A DNA stretch of 64,000 nucleotides from Streptomyces shenzhenensis (lineage in GTDB: Bacteria; Actinomycetota; Actinomycetes; Streptomycetales; Streptomycetaceae): positions 124,001-188,000 of the forward strand of contig NZ_PENI01000004.1 of the NCBI RefSeq assembly GCF_003688995.1. The letters are read 5' to 3'. Shown piece after piece: positions 34,349 through 48,143 of this stretch (position 1 is its first letter; every line of letters begins with the position of its first letter). Under the pieces are notes generated by a model. It saw only the letters and a program-made list of their open reading frames with translations, was not told where the DNA came from and did no database searches. A program made the position numbers and the translations under genes.

Positions 34349-35299
34349 ATGGCGTACGACCTGATCACCATGGGGCGGATCGGAGTGGATCTGTATCCGC
34401 TGCAGACCGGTGTGCCGCTCGCCCAGGTGTCCTCCTTCGGCAAGTTCCTCGGCGGGTCGGCGACGAACGTCGCGGTCGCCGCGGCCCGGCTCGGCCGGAG
34501 CACCGCCGTGATCACCCGCACCGGTGACGACCCCTTCGGCGCGTATCTGCACGAGGCCCTGCGCGGCTTCGGCGTCGACGACCGCTGGGTCACCCCGGTC
34601 CCCGGGCTGCCCACCCCGGTCACCTTCTGCGAGGTCTTCCCGCCGGACGACTTCCCGCTCTACTTCTACCGGCAGCCCAAGGCGCCCGACCTGGAGATCG
34701 ACGCCCACGAACTCGATCTGGACGCCGTGGGGGAGGCCGGTATCTTCTGGGTCACCGGCACCGGCCTGAGCGAGGAGCCCAGCCGCACGGCGACCCTCGC
34801 GGCCCTCACGCACCGCGCCAAGTCCGGTACGACGGTCTTCGACCTCGACTGGCGCCCCATGTTCTGGACCGACCCGGACGCGGCCCGCCCCTTCTACGCC
34901 GAGGCGCTGCGCCACGCCACCGTCGCCGTCGGCAACCTCGACGAGGTGGAGGTCGCCACCGGGGTCCGCGAGCCGCACGCCGCCGCCCGCGCGCTCCTGG
35001 ACGCGGGCGTCGAGATCGCCGTCGTCAAGCAGGGGCCCAAGGGCGTCCTCGCGGTCGGCCGCGGCGGTGAGTCCGCCGAGGTGCCGCCGCTGCCGGTCAC
35101 CGTCCTCAACGGACTCGGCGCCGGTGACGCCTTCGGCGGCTCCCTCTGCCACGGCCTGCTGGCCGGCTGGGACCTGGAGACGATCATGCGGTACGCCAAC
35201 GCGGCCGGCGCCATCGTCGCCTCCCGCCTGGAGTGCTCCTCCGCGATGCCCACCCCGGACGAGGTGGCCGCCGCCCTCGCGGCGGGAGCGGTGCTGTGA
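34349..35299 (+). CDS. iolC: 5-dehydro-2-deoxygluconokinase
   Basis: The 316-aa PfkB-family kinase has GKFLGGSATNVAVAAARLG near residue 30 and the catalytic NGLGAGDAFGGSLCHGL. It phosphorylates 5-dehydro-2-deoxygluconate in myo-inositol breakdown. ATG at 34349 follows GGAGAAGGGAAGCCG; a longer frame exists upstream but overlaps the promoter. It overlaps the next gene by 4 nt (GTGA). Confidence 0.92.
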   Translation: MAYDLITMGRIGVDLYPLQTGVPLAQVSSFGKFLGGSATNVAVAAARLGRSTAVITRTGDDPFGAYLHEALRGFGVDDRWVTPVPGLPTPVTFCEVFPPDDFPLYFYRQPKAPDLEIDAHELDLDAVGEAGIFWVTGTGLSEEPSRTATLAALTHRAKSGTTVFDLDWRPMFWTDPDAARPFYAEALRHATVAVGNLDEVEVATGVREPHAAARALLDAGVEIAVVKQGPKGVLAVGRGGESAEVPPLPVTVLNGLGAGDAFGGSLCHGLLAGWDLETIMRYANAAGAIVASRLECSSAMPTPDEVAAALAAGAVL

Positions 35300-36243
35300 G
35301 GGCCGGCCGGGTCACGGGCGCCCACCACGGGGCCGCGGACGGCGGCGGCCACCCGCGCGTGGACGTCTCCGCGCTGGTGCGCACCCGCACCCACCACCCC
35401 GAGGCGGTGGCCGAGGCGGCGGCCCGCCGCCCGCGCCGCCCGCTGCTGGGCGAGAGCGGCCGGCTGATGATCGTCGCCGCCGACCACCCGGCCCGCGGCG
35501 CCCTCGGCATCGGCGGCCGCAAGCTCGCCATGGCCAACCGCGCCGACCTGCTGGAGCGGCTGTGCCTGGCGCTGTCCCGCCCCGGCGTGGACGGTGTCCT
35601 CGCGACCGCCGACATCCTCGACGACCTGCTGCTGCTCGGCGCCCTCGACCACAAGGTCGTCCTGGGCTCCATGAACCGCGGCGGGCTCCAGGGCGCCTCC
35701 TTCGAACTCGACGACCGCTTCACCGGCCACCGCCCCGAGGACATCCAGCGGCTCGGCTTCGACGCGGGCAAGCTGCTGCTGCGCATCGACTACTCCGACC
35801 CGGGCTCGCTGACCACCCTGGAGTCCACCGCCCGTGCCATCGACGCGATGGCCGAGCGCCGGCTCCCGGTGTTCGTCGAGCCGTTCATCAGCCGCCGCAC
35901 CCCCGAGGGCCGGCTGAGCAACGACCTGTCCGCCGAGGCCGTCACCCGCTCCATCGCCATCGCCTCGGGCCTCGGCGGCACCTCCGCCTACACCTGGTTG
36001 AAGGTTCCGGTCACCGAGCACCCGGACGACATGGCCGAGGTCATGGCGACCTCCACGCTGCCCGCCGTGCTGCTCGGCGGCGAGGTCGGCGGCACCCCCG
36101 AGGACCAGGAGGCGGCGTACGAGAAGTGGCGCGGTGCCCTGCGCCTGCCCACCGTGCGCGGCCTGGTGGTCGGCCGCTCGCTGCTGTACCCGGCGGACGG
36201 CGATGTGGCCGCCGCCGTGGACACCGCCGTCGGACTGCTGTGA
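35296..36243 (+). CDS. Cgl0159-type TIM-barrel protein, probable IolJ-like aldolase
   Basis: The 315-aa protein resembles the Cgl0159 family found in actinobacterial inositol clusters. It has a class I aldolase-like barrel with LMIVAADHPARG, KLLLRIDYSD and TSAYTWLKVPV, whose Lys is a candidate Schiff base. By position it replaces IolJ, splitting 6-phospho-5-dehydro-2-deoxygluconate into dihydroxyacetone phosphate and malonate semialdehyde. The N-terminal ~45 residues are low-complexity. GTG start overlaps iolC. Function is inferred from gene order. Confidence 0.8.
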   Translation: MRAGRVTGAHHGAADGGGHPRVDVSALVRTRTHHPEAVAEAAARRPRRPLLGESGRLMIVAADHPARGALGIGGRKLAMANRADLLERLCLALSRPGVDGVLATADILDDLLLLGALDHKVVLGSMNRGGLQGASFELDDRFTGHRPEDIQRLGFDAGKLLLRIDYSDPGSLTTLESTARAIDAMAERRLPVFVEPFISRRTPEGRLSNDLSAEAVTRSIAIASGLGGTSAYTWLKVPVTEHPDDMAEVMATSTLPAVLLGGEVGGTPEDQEAAYEKWRGALRLPTVRGLVVGRSLLYPADGDVAAAVDTAVGLL

Positions 36244-36250
36244 GGGCCGC

Positions 36251-37075
36251 ATGACCAGCAAGGACCTGTATCTCCCCCAGGGTTCGACCGCGGGCGCCCA
36301 GTACGCCGTCGACATCGGCCCCGAGCGGGCCGGTTGGGCGCACAGCAGCCTGCGCGTCGTCGAACTGACGCCCGGCGGCACCCATATGTTCACCACCGGG
36401 GACAGTGAGTGGATCGTGCTTCCGCTGAGCGGCGGTTGTACCGTGCAGGTGGAGGACGAAGAGTTCCAAATCCGGGGCCGGGAGAGCGTGTTCGCCTCCG
36501 TCTCCGACTTCGTGTACGCGCCCCGGGACGCCCGGGTCCAGATCGCCTCCGGCGCGGGAGGCCGCTTCGCCCTGGCAGGAGCGAAGTGCGAGCGACGACT
36601 CCCCGCCCGCTACGGCCCCGCGCCGGAGGTTCCCGTCGAGCACCGCGGCAGTGGTACCTGCTCCCGCCTGGTGCGCAACTTCGCCTCGGCGGACGCCTTC
36701 GACTGCGACAAGCTGATCGCCGTCGAGGTGATCACCCCCGGCGGCAACTGGTCCTCGTACCCGCCGCACAAGCACGACGAGTACCGGCCGGGCGAGGAGT
36801 CCGCGCTGGAGGAGATCTACTACTTCGAGATCGACGGTCCGAACGGTCTGGGCTATCAGCGCGTATTCCCCTCTCGTGAGGGCGGATCCGACGTCCTCGC
36901 GGAGGTCCGCTCCGGTGACGCCGTCCTCGTCCCCGACGGTTGGCACGGCCCCTCCATCGCCCAGCCCGGGCACGACATGTACTACCTGAACGTCATGGCG
37001 GGACCGGGCGGGACGCGGGAGTGGCGGATCTGCTTCCACCCGGAACACGTAGAGAGCACAGAGGGGTACCGATGA
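36251..37075 (+). CDS. iolB: 5-deoxy-glucuronate isomerase
   Basis: The 274-aa bicupin enzyme has conserved SGGCTVQVEDEEFQ in the first cupin. The metal-binding motif of the second is SSYPPHKHDE, followed by EEIYYFEI and VPDGWHGPSIA. It converts 5-deoxyglucuronate to 5-dehydro-2-deoxygluconate, the iolC substrate. ATG at 36251 lies 7 nt after the previous stop; its own stop overlaps iolD (ATGA). Confidence 0.95.
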   Translation: MTSKDLYLPQGSTAGAQYAVDIGPERAGWAHSSLRVVELTPGGTHMFTTGDSEWIVLPLSGGCTVQVEDEEFQIRGRESVFASVSDFVYAPRDARVQIASGAGGRFALAGAKCERRLPARYGPAPEVPVEHRGSGTCSRLVRNFASADAFDCDKLIAVEVITPGGNWSSYPPHKHDEYRPGEESALEEIYYFEIDGPNGLGYQRVFPSREGGSDVLAEVRSGDAVLVPDGWHGPSIAQPGHDMYYLNVMAGPGGTREWRICFHPEHVESTEGYR

Positions 37076-38955
37076 CCTCAACGACGCGGCTCACGGTCGC
37101 GCAGGCGCTCGTCCGCTTCCTGGCCGCCCAGTACACGGAGCGGGACGGCGAACGGCGCCGGCTCATCAGCGCCACCTGGGGCATCTTCGGGCACGGCAAC
37201 GTCGCCGGGATCGGGCAGGCGCTCGTCGAGTACGCCGCTGACATGCCGTACCACCAGGGCCGCAACGAACAGGCCATGGTGCACGCGGCGGTCGGCTACG
37301 CACGCCAGTCCGGCCGGCTGTCCACGCACGCGGTGACGACGTCCATCGGCCCGGGGGCCACCAACCTCGTCACCGGTGCCGCGCTGGCCACCGTCAACCG
37401 GCTGCCGGTGCTGCTGCTGCCCGGCGACGTGTTCGCCGCCCGCCCCGCCGACCCCGTGCTCCAGCAGCTCGAAGTCCCGTACGCGGGCGATGTGTCGGTC
37501 AACGACAGCCTGCGCCCGGTCTCCCGGTACTTCGACCGGATCACCCGGCCCGAGGCCCTGATGCCGTCCGCGCTCCAGGCCGTGCGGGTCCTCACCGACC
37601 CCGTCGAGACCGGCGCTGTCACGCTCGCCCTCCCGCAGGACGTCCAGGCGGAGGCGTACGACTGGCCGGAGGAGTTCCTCGCCGAACGGGTGTGGACCGT
37701 GCGCAGGCCGCAGGCCGACCCGGCCGAACTCGCCGCGGCGGTCCGGGCGGTCCGCGCGGCCCGGCGGCCCCTCGTCATCGCGGGCGGCGGCGTCCACCAC
37801 AGCCGGGCCGAGGCCGCGCTGGCCGCGTTCGCCGAGGCCACCCGGGTCCCGGTCGCCGCCACCCAGGCCGGCAAGGGCGCACTGCGCTGGGACCACCCGC
37901 AGGACGTCGGCGGCGTCGGCCACACCGGCACCGCGACCGCGGACGAACTGGCCCGCACCGCCGACCTGGTGATCGGCGTCGGCACCCGCTACACCGACTT
38001 CACCACCGCCTCCGGCACCCTCTTCGAGAACCCGGACGTCCGCTTCCTCAACCTCAACATCGCGGCCTTCGACGGCCACAAGCTGGCCGGGCTGCCGCTC
38101 GTCGCCGACGCCCGGGACACGCTGCGCGCGCTCACCGGGACCCTGACGGAGCACGGGTACCGGGTCGCCGACTCGTACGTCGCCGAGTACACCGAGGACA
38201 AGGAGCGCTGGGAGCAGCGCGTCGACGCCTGCTACGAGGCCGACGAGCCGGACATCCGGCCGACCCAGCCGCAGGTGCTCGGCGCGCTCGACGAGATCGT
38301 CGACGAGTCCGACATCGTCGTCAACGCGGCCGGCTCCCTCCCCGGCGACCTGCACAAGCTGTGGCGGACGCGGTCGCGGGACCAGTACCACCTGGAGTAC
38401 GGCTACTCGTGCATGGGGTACGAGATTCCCGCCGCCATCGGGGTGAAGCTCGCCGCGCCCGACCGGCCGGTGTGGGCGCTGGTCGGCGACGGGACGTATC
38501 TGATGATGCCGACCGAGATCGTCACGGCCGTGCAGGAAGGTGTCGCGATCAAGCTGCTGCTGGTGCAGAACCACGGCTACGCGTCCATCGGCGGGCTCTC
38601 GGAGTCGGTGGGCGGCGAGCGGTTCGGCACCGCCTACCGCTTCCCGGCCGGGGACGGCACCCACACGGGCGCCCCGCTGCCGGTGGACCTCGCCGCCAAC
38701 GCGGCCAGCCTCGGCATGCGCGTGCTGCGCGCCAAGACCGTACGGGACCTGCGCGCGGCGCTCGCCGAGGCGCGGGCCGCCGACACTCCCACATGTGTCT
38801 ACGTGGAGACCCAAACGGCCGACACTGTGTCGGGCGCGCCTCCGGCGCAGGCCTGGTGGGATGTTCCTGTGGCCGAGACCGCGACCCGATCGTCCGCGGT
38901 CAAGGCGCGTGAGCTGTACGAACGGCAGGTCTCGACCCGACGCCGCCATCTGTGA
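37072..38955 (+). CDS. iolD: Trihydroxycyclohexane-1,2-dione hydrolase
   Basis: The 627-aa thiamine-diphosphate enzyme has a conserved Glu region at the N-terminus (GIFGHGNVAGIGQAL, GRNEQAMVHAAVGYARQ). The ThDP motif GDGTYLMMPTEI ... LLLVQN lies at about residues 470-505. It opens the ring of the inositol-derived dione to give 5-deoxyglucuronate. The start ATG overlaps iolB by 4 nt. Confidence 0.95.
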   Translation: MTSTTRLTVAQALVRFLAAQYTERDGERRRLISATWGIFGHGNVAGIGQALVEYAADMPYHQGRNEQAMVHAAVGYARQSGRLSTHAVTTSIGPGATNLVTGAALATVNRLPVLLLPGDVFAARPADPVLQQLEVPYAGDVSVNDSLRPVSRYFDRITRPEALMPSALQAVRVLTDPVETGAVTLALPQDVQAEAYDWPEEFLAERVWTVRRPQADPAELAAAVRAVRAARRPLVIAGGGVHHSRAEAALAAFAEATRVPVAATQAGKGALRWDHPQDVGGVGHTGTATADELARTADLVIGVGTRYTDFTTASGTLFENPDVRFLNLNIAAFDGHKLAGLPLVADARDTLRALTGTLTEHGYRVADSYVAEYTEDKERWEQRVDACYEADEPDIRPTQPQVLGALDEIVDESDIVVNAAGSLPGDLHKLWRTRSRDQYHLEYGYSCMGYEIPAAIGVKLAAPDRPVWALVGDGTYLMMPTEIVTAVQEGVAIKLLLVQNHGYASIGGLSESVGGERFGTAYRFPAGDGTHTGAPLPVDLAANAASLGMRVLRAKTVRDLRAALAEARAADTPTCVYVETQTADTVSGAPPAQAWWDVPVAETATRSSAVKARELYERQVSTRRRHL

Positions 38956-38969
38956 AGGAGCAACCGGGC

Positions 38970-40472
<1,503 letters not shown>

Positions 40473-40651
40473 CCGACCCACCGCTCGCCCGGCCCTGCGC
40501 ACCCCGGAGGGCGGGGCGAGCCGCTGTGGTCCGCGATGCCTGGCGTACCGCGTCCGCGGTATGCCGGTGCGGGTGCGTACTCCTCGGGGAGGTGCGGGGG
40601 TTCAGACCGGTGGCTGCATCGGTTGTCGGTGGCGCCCCGTACCGTTGAGGC

Positions 40652-43600
40652 ATGGATCTTCGACTGCCCGGCGGGCGCGGGCTGCTCCGGGGGCCGCGGC
40701 GGCTGTGGGCCGCCGCGGCCGCCGTCGTCGTGCTCGCCGGCGCCGGCACGTGGACGGCCGTCGCCGCCGACGACCCGCCCCGGGTGCACCGGACCGACCA
40801 GGTCATGGCCATGACGGACGGTACGCACATCGACACCTCGTACTTCACGTCGGCCGCCGCGGGCCGCCGTCCGGCCGTCCTGCTGGCGCACGGCTTCGGC
40901 GGCAGCAAGGACGACCTGCGCGCCCAGGCGCAGGACCTGGCCCGGGACGGATACGCGGTCCTGACCTGGTCCGCGCGCGGCTTCGGCAGGTCGACCGGCA
41001 GGATCGGACTGAACGACCCGCGACGCGAGGTCGCCGACGTCTCCCGGCTCATCGACTGGCTGGCGAAGCAGCCCCAGGTCCGGCTCGACAAGCAGGGCGA
41101 CCCGCGCGTGGGCATGGCCGGCGGCTCGTACGGCGGCGCGATCTCCCTGCTCGCCGCCGGACACGACGACCGGGTGGACGCCATCGCCCCGGCGATCACG
41201 TACTGGAACCTGGCGGACGCCCTGTTCCCGAACGGCGTGTTCAAGAAGCTGTGGGCGGGAATCTTCTTCAACTCCGGCGGCGGTTGCGCCAAGTTCGAGC
41301 CGACGCTGTGCGCCATGTACGACCGGGTGGCCGAGTCGGGCAGGCCGGACACCGCCGCGCGCACCCTGCTGGAGCAGCGCTCGCCGTCCGCCGTCGCCGA
41401 CCGCATCAAGGTGCCCACGCTCCTGGTGCAGGGCCAGACCGACTCGCTGTTCACGCTCGCCCAGTCCGACGCCGCCGAGAAGGCGATCCGGGCGAACGGC
41501 GCCCCGGTCGACGTCGACTGGATCGCGGGCGGGCACGACGGCGGCGACATGGAGACGGACCGGGTGCAGACGCGCGTCACGGCCTGGTTCGACCGCTACC
41601 TCAAGGACGACAAGGGCACCGACACCGGCCCGGCGTTCCGGATCACCCGCACCGGAGGCGTCGACTCCACCGACGGCACGGCCCAGTTGCGCGGCGCGAG
41701 CGGCGACAGCTACCCCGGCCTCGAAGCCGGCCGCCGCTCCCTCGCGCTGACCGGCGGCACACAGCGGGTCGAGAACCCGGCCGGGGCCAGCCCGCCGGGC
41801 GTCTCCGCGCTGCCCGGCCTCGGTGGCGCGGCCGGCCTCGGCCAGCTGTCCGCGCTCGGCGTGGGCGTCTCCCTCGACTTCCCCGGCCAGTACGCCGCCT
41901 TCGAGTCCGCGCCGGTCACCACCGACCTGCGGATCACCGGCTCCCCGACGGTCACCGTCCACATCACCTCGACGACCGACGAGGCCGTGCTGTTCGGCAA
42001 GGTGTACGACGTCGGCCCCGGCGGCAGCCGGCAGGTGCTGCCCGCGCAGCTGGTCACCCCGCTGCGCGTCGAGGGCGCGCGGTCCGGCAAGGACGTCACG
42101 GTCACCCTCCCGGCGATCGACCACGACGTGCAGAAGGGCCACCGGCTCCGCCTGGTCCTCGCCTCCACGGACCTCGGCTACGCCTCACCGGTGGCCCCGG
42201 CCGGCTACACCGTCTCCCTGAAGGGCGACCTGAGCGTGCCGACGGCCCCGGGTGTGACGACCGCGGCGGCGCCGCTGCCGTCCTGGGTGTGGTGGCTGCC
42301 GCCGGCCGCCGCCGTGCTGGCCCTGGCCCTGGCGCTGACCGCCCGCCGGCGCACGGCGGTCCCCGCGCCCGATCCCGCCCTGGCCGACGTCCCGCTCCAG
42401 ATCACGGACCTGAGCAAGCGGTACGCGAAGTCGGCGGACCGGTACGCGGTACGGGAGCTGTCCTTCCGCGTCGAGAAGGGTCAGGTGCTGGGGCTGCTCG
42501 GGCCGAACGGCGCGGGCAAGACGACGACCCTGCGCATGCTGATGGGCCTGATCACCCCCGACGACGGTGAGATCCGCGTCTTCGGCCACGCGATCCGGCC
42601 GGGCGCGCCGGTGCTGTCGCGGGTCGGCGCCTTCGTGGAGGGCGCGGGGTTCCTGCCGCACCTGTCCGGCCGCGAGAACCTGGAGCTGTACTGGCGGGCG
42701 ACCGGCCGTCCGGCCGGGGACGCGCACCTGGACGAGGCCCTGGAGATCGCGGGCCTCGGCGACGCGCTCGCCCGCGCGGTGCGCACCTACTCGCAGGGCA
42801 TGCGGCAGCGGCTCGCCATCGCCCAGGCCATGCTCGGCCTGCCCGACCTTCTCATCCTCGACGAGCCGACCAACGGTCTCGACCCGCCGCAGATCCGCGA
42901 GATGCGCGAGGTGATGATCCGTTACGCGGCCGCGGGCCGCACGGTGATCGTCTCCAGCCATCTCCTCGCGGAGGTCGAGCAGTCCTGCACCCACCTGGTG
43001 GTGATGGACCGGGGCCGGCTGGTCCAGGCCGGCCCGGTGGGGGAGATCGTCGGCTCGGGCGAGACCCTGCTCGTCGGCCTGGCCACCGGCATCGCGGACC
43101 CGCTGGTCGAGAAGGTCGCCACGCTGCCGGGGGTGGCCTCCGCGCTCCGCACGGAAGGCGGCCTCCTGATCCACCTGACCCCCACGCAGCCGCCCACGGA
43201 CTCGACCGCACCCCCGTCCACGGCCAAGACCACGCCCCCGTCCGGGGACCCGACCGCAGCCCTGCCCGTGGCCCCAGCCGGACACCCGTTCGTGGATCGG
43301 ACCGTGGACCCGTCCGGGCCCCCCGCCGAGGTCCTGCCCGCGGACGCGACGGTGCCCCCGTCGGGGGACCCGACCGCAGTCCCGTCCGGGGACCCGGTGG
43401 GACACCCGTCTGTGGGTCGGATCGTGGACCCGTCCGGGCCCCCCGTCGCGGACCTGCCCGCGGACGCGACGGTGCCCCCGTCGGGGGATCTGGCCGCAGC
43501 CCTGTCCGGGGACTCGGCCGCAGTCCCGTCCGGGGACCCGGTGGGACACCCGTCTGTGGGGCGGACCGTGGATCCGTCCGGGCCCCCCGCCGAGGTCCTG

Positions 43601-43828
43601 CCCACGGACGCGACGGTGCCCCCGTCGGGGGACTCGGCCGCAGCCACGGCCGGGGGCCCGTTCGTGGACTCGGGCGCGTCCCCGGCCCCCGGTGGGCCCG
43701 GAGGGCCGGAGGAGGCTGCCGCTCGGCTGCTCGTCGAGTTGGTCCGGCTCGAAGTTCCCGTCGTCTCGCTCGGCCCCCACCGCCGGCTGGAGGACGCCTT
43801 CCTCACCCTGATCGGAGGTTCCGCATGA
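40652..43828 (+). CDS. CocE/X-Pro-peptidase-like hydrolase fused to ABC ATPase
   Basis: The 1058-aa fusion starts with a signal anchor (residues about 18-40). An alpha/beta hydrolase follows, with nucleophile Ser159 in MAGGSYGGAISLL and a PepX-C-like beta domain (about 330-535). A second span (about 544-566, WVWWLPPAAAVLALALALTA) leads to an ABC ATPase with Walker A GPNGAGKTT near residue 617, signature YSQGMRQRLAIAQAM near 712 and Walker B LLILDEPTNGLDPPQ. Residues about 850-1010 are a Pro/Ser/Gly-Asp repeat, followed by a short conserved end. Topology puts the peptidase outside and the ATPase inside. The permease gene overlaps its stop by 4 nt. Confidence 0.9.
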   Translation: MDLRLPGGRGLLRGPRRLWAAAAAVVVLAGAGTWTAVAADDPPRVHRTDQVMAMTDGTHIDTSYFTSAAAGRRPAVLLAHGFGGSKDDLRAQAQDLARDGYAVLTWSARGFGRSTGRIGLNDPRREVADVSRLIDWLAKQPQVRLDKQGDPRVGMAGGSYGGAISLLAAGHDDRVDAIAPAITYWNLADALFPNGVFKKLWAGIFFNSGGGCAKFEPTLCAMYDRVAESGRPDTAARTLLEQRSPSAVADRIKVPTLLVQGQTDSLFTLAQSDAAEKAIRANGAPVDVDWIAGGHDGGDMETDRVQTRVTAWFDRYLKDDKGTDTGPAFRITRTGGVDSTDGTAQLRGASGDSYPGLEAGRRSLALTGGTQRVENPAGASPPGVSALPGLGGAAGLGQLSALGVGVSLDFPGQYAAFESAPVTTDLRITGSPTVTVHITSTTDEAVLFGKVYDVGPGGSRQVLPAQLVTPLRVEGARSGKDVTVTLPAIDHDVQKGHRLRLVLASTDLGYASPVAPAGYTVSLKGDLSVPTAPGVTTAAAPLPSWVWWLPPAAAVLALALALTARRRTAVPAPDPALADVPLQITDLSKRYAKSADRYAVRELSFRVEKGQVLGLLGPNGAGKTTTLRMLMGLITPDDGEIRVFGHAIRPGAPVLSRVGAFVEGAGFLPHLSGRENLELYWRATGRPAGDAHLDEALEIAGLGDALARAVRTYSQGMRQRLAIAQAMLGLPDLLILDEPTNGLDPPQIREMREVMIRYAAAGRTVIVSSHLLAEVEQSCTHLVVMDRGRLVQAGPVGEIVGSGETLLVGLATGIADPLVEKVATLPGVASALRTEGGLLIHLTPTQPPTDSTAPPSTAKTTPPSGDPTAALPVAPAGHPFVDRTVDPSGPPAEVLPADATVPPSGDPTAVPSGDPVGHPSVGRIVDPSGPPVADLPADATVPPSGDLAAALSGDSAAVPSGDPVGHPSVGRTVDPSGPPAEVLPTDATVPPSGDSAAATAGGPFVDSGASPAPGGPGGPEEAAARLLVELVRLEVPVVSLGPHRRLEDAFLTLIGGSA
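43223..43672 (+). repeat. In-frame tandem repeats within the ABC fusion gene
   Basis: An ~86-nt block (from CACCCGTTCGTGG through GACGCGACGGTGCCCCCGTC) occurs three times, starting near 43281, 43403 and 43546. Shorter CCGTCCGGGGACCCG units lie between. All copies stay in frame and encode the Pro/Ser/Gly/Asp-rich segment VDPSGPPAEVLPADATVPPS. The repeat separates the ATPase core from the C-terminal ~50 residues. Confidence 0.85.
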
Positions 43829-44691
43829 GCACGCTCGCCGAGCGGCCCGTCGAGGTGGCCTCCGGCTACCGCGCGGGGCACACGCTGCCGCTGCGGGTGG
43901 AACTGGTCCGGCAGCTCAAGCGCCGCCGCACCCTGGTCATGGGCGGCATCCTCGCCGTCCTGCCGTTCGTCCTGGCCTTCGCCTTCGCCATCGGCGGCGA
44001 GCCGAGCGGACGCAACGGCCAGGTCACCCTGATGGACACGGCCACCGCGTCCGGCGCCAACTTCGCCGCGGTGAACCTGTTCGTGTCGGCGGGCTTCCTC
44101 CTCGTCATCCCGGTCGCCCTGTTCTGCGGGGACACGGTCGCCTCGGAGGCGAGCTGGTCGTCCCTGCGCTATCTGCTCGCGGCGCCCGTGCCCCGGGCCC
44201 GCCTGCTGTGGTCCAAGCTCGTCGTCGGGCTGGGCCTCAGCCTGGCCGCGATGGTGCTGCTGCCGGTCGTGGCCATCGCCGTCGGCACGGCGGCCTACGG
44301 CTGGGGCCCGCTGGAGCTCCCCACCGGCGGCGCGCTGGACCCGGGCACGGCGGCCCAGCGCCTCGTCGTGGTCGTGGCGTATCTCTTCGTGTCCCAACTG
44401 GTCACCGCGGGGCTGGCGTTCTGGCTGTCCACGAAGACGGACGCCCCGCTCGGCGCGGTCGGCGGCGCGGTCGGTCTGACCATCGTCGGCAACGTCCTGG
44501 ACGCTGTCACCGCCCTCGGCCACTGGCGTGACTTCCTGCCCGCGCACTGGCAGTTCGCCTGGGCCGACGCCGTACAACCGCGCCCCGAGTGGTCCGGCAT
44601 GATCCAGGGCACCGCGATCTCCCTCACGTACGCGCTCGTGCTGTTCGCCCTGGCCTTCCGCGGGTTCGCCCGCAAGGACATCGTCTCGTAG
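43825..44691 (+). CDS. ABC transporter permease (ABC-2 type)
   Basis: The 288-aa protein has about six membrane helices, with a first span around residue 37 (LVMGGILAVLPFVLAFAFAI) and a large extracytoplasmic loop after it. FCGDTVASEASWSSLRYLLA is the loop-helix typical of ABC-2/YtrF-like permeases. It overlaps the fused ATPase gene by 4 nt, so the two form one transporter. The substrate is unknown; a peptide handled by the outer hydrolase is plausible. Confidence 0.85.
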   Translation: MSTLAERPVEVASGYRAGHTLPLRVELVRQLKRRRTLVMGGILAVLPFVLAFAFAIGGEPSGRNGQVTLMDTATASGANFAAVNLFVSAGFLLVIPVALFCGDTVASEASWSSLRYLLAAPVPRARLLWSKLVVGLGLSLAAMVLLPVVAIAVGTAAYGWGPLELPTGGALDPGTAAQRLVVVVAYLFVSQLVTAGLAFWLSTKTDAPLGAVGGAVGLTIVGNVLDAVTALGHWRDFLPAHWQFAWADAVQPRPEWSGMIQGTAISLTYALVLFALAFRGFARKDIVS

Positions 44692-44728
44692 GTCACCGGA
44701 GGACCACCCGCCGGAAGGCCCCGGGCGG

Positions 44729-48090
<3,362 letters not shown>

Positions 48091-48143
48091 GTACGTTCGG
48101 CAGTACGTCAGGACGTCAGCACGAGCCGCGACCGGGAGCCGTC

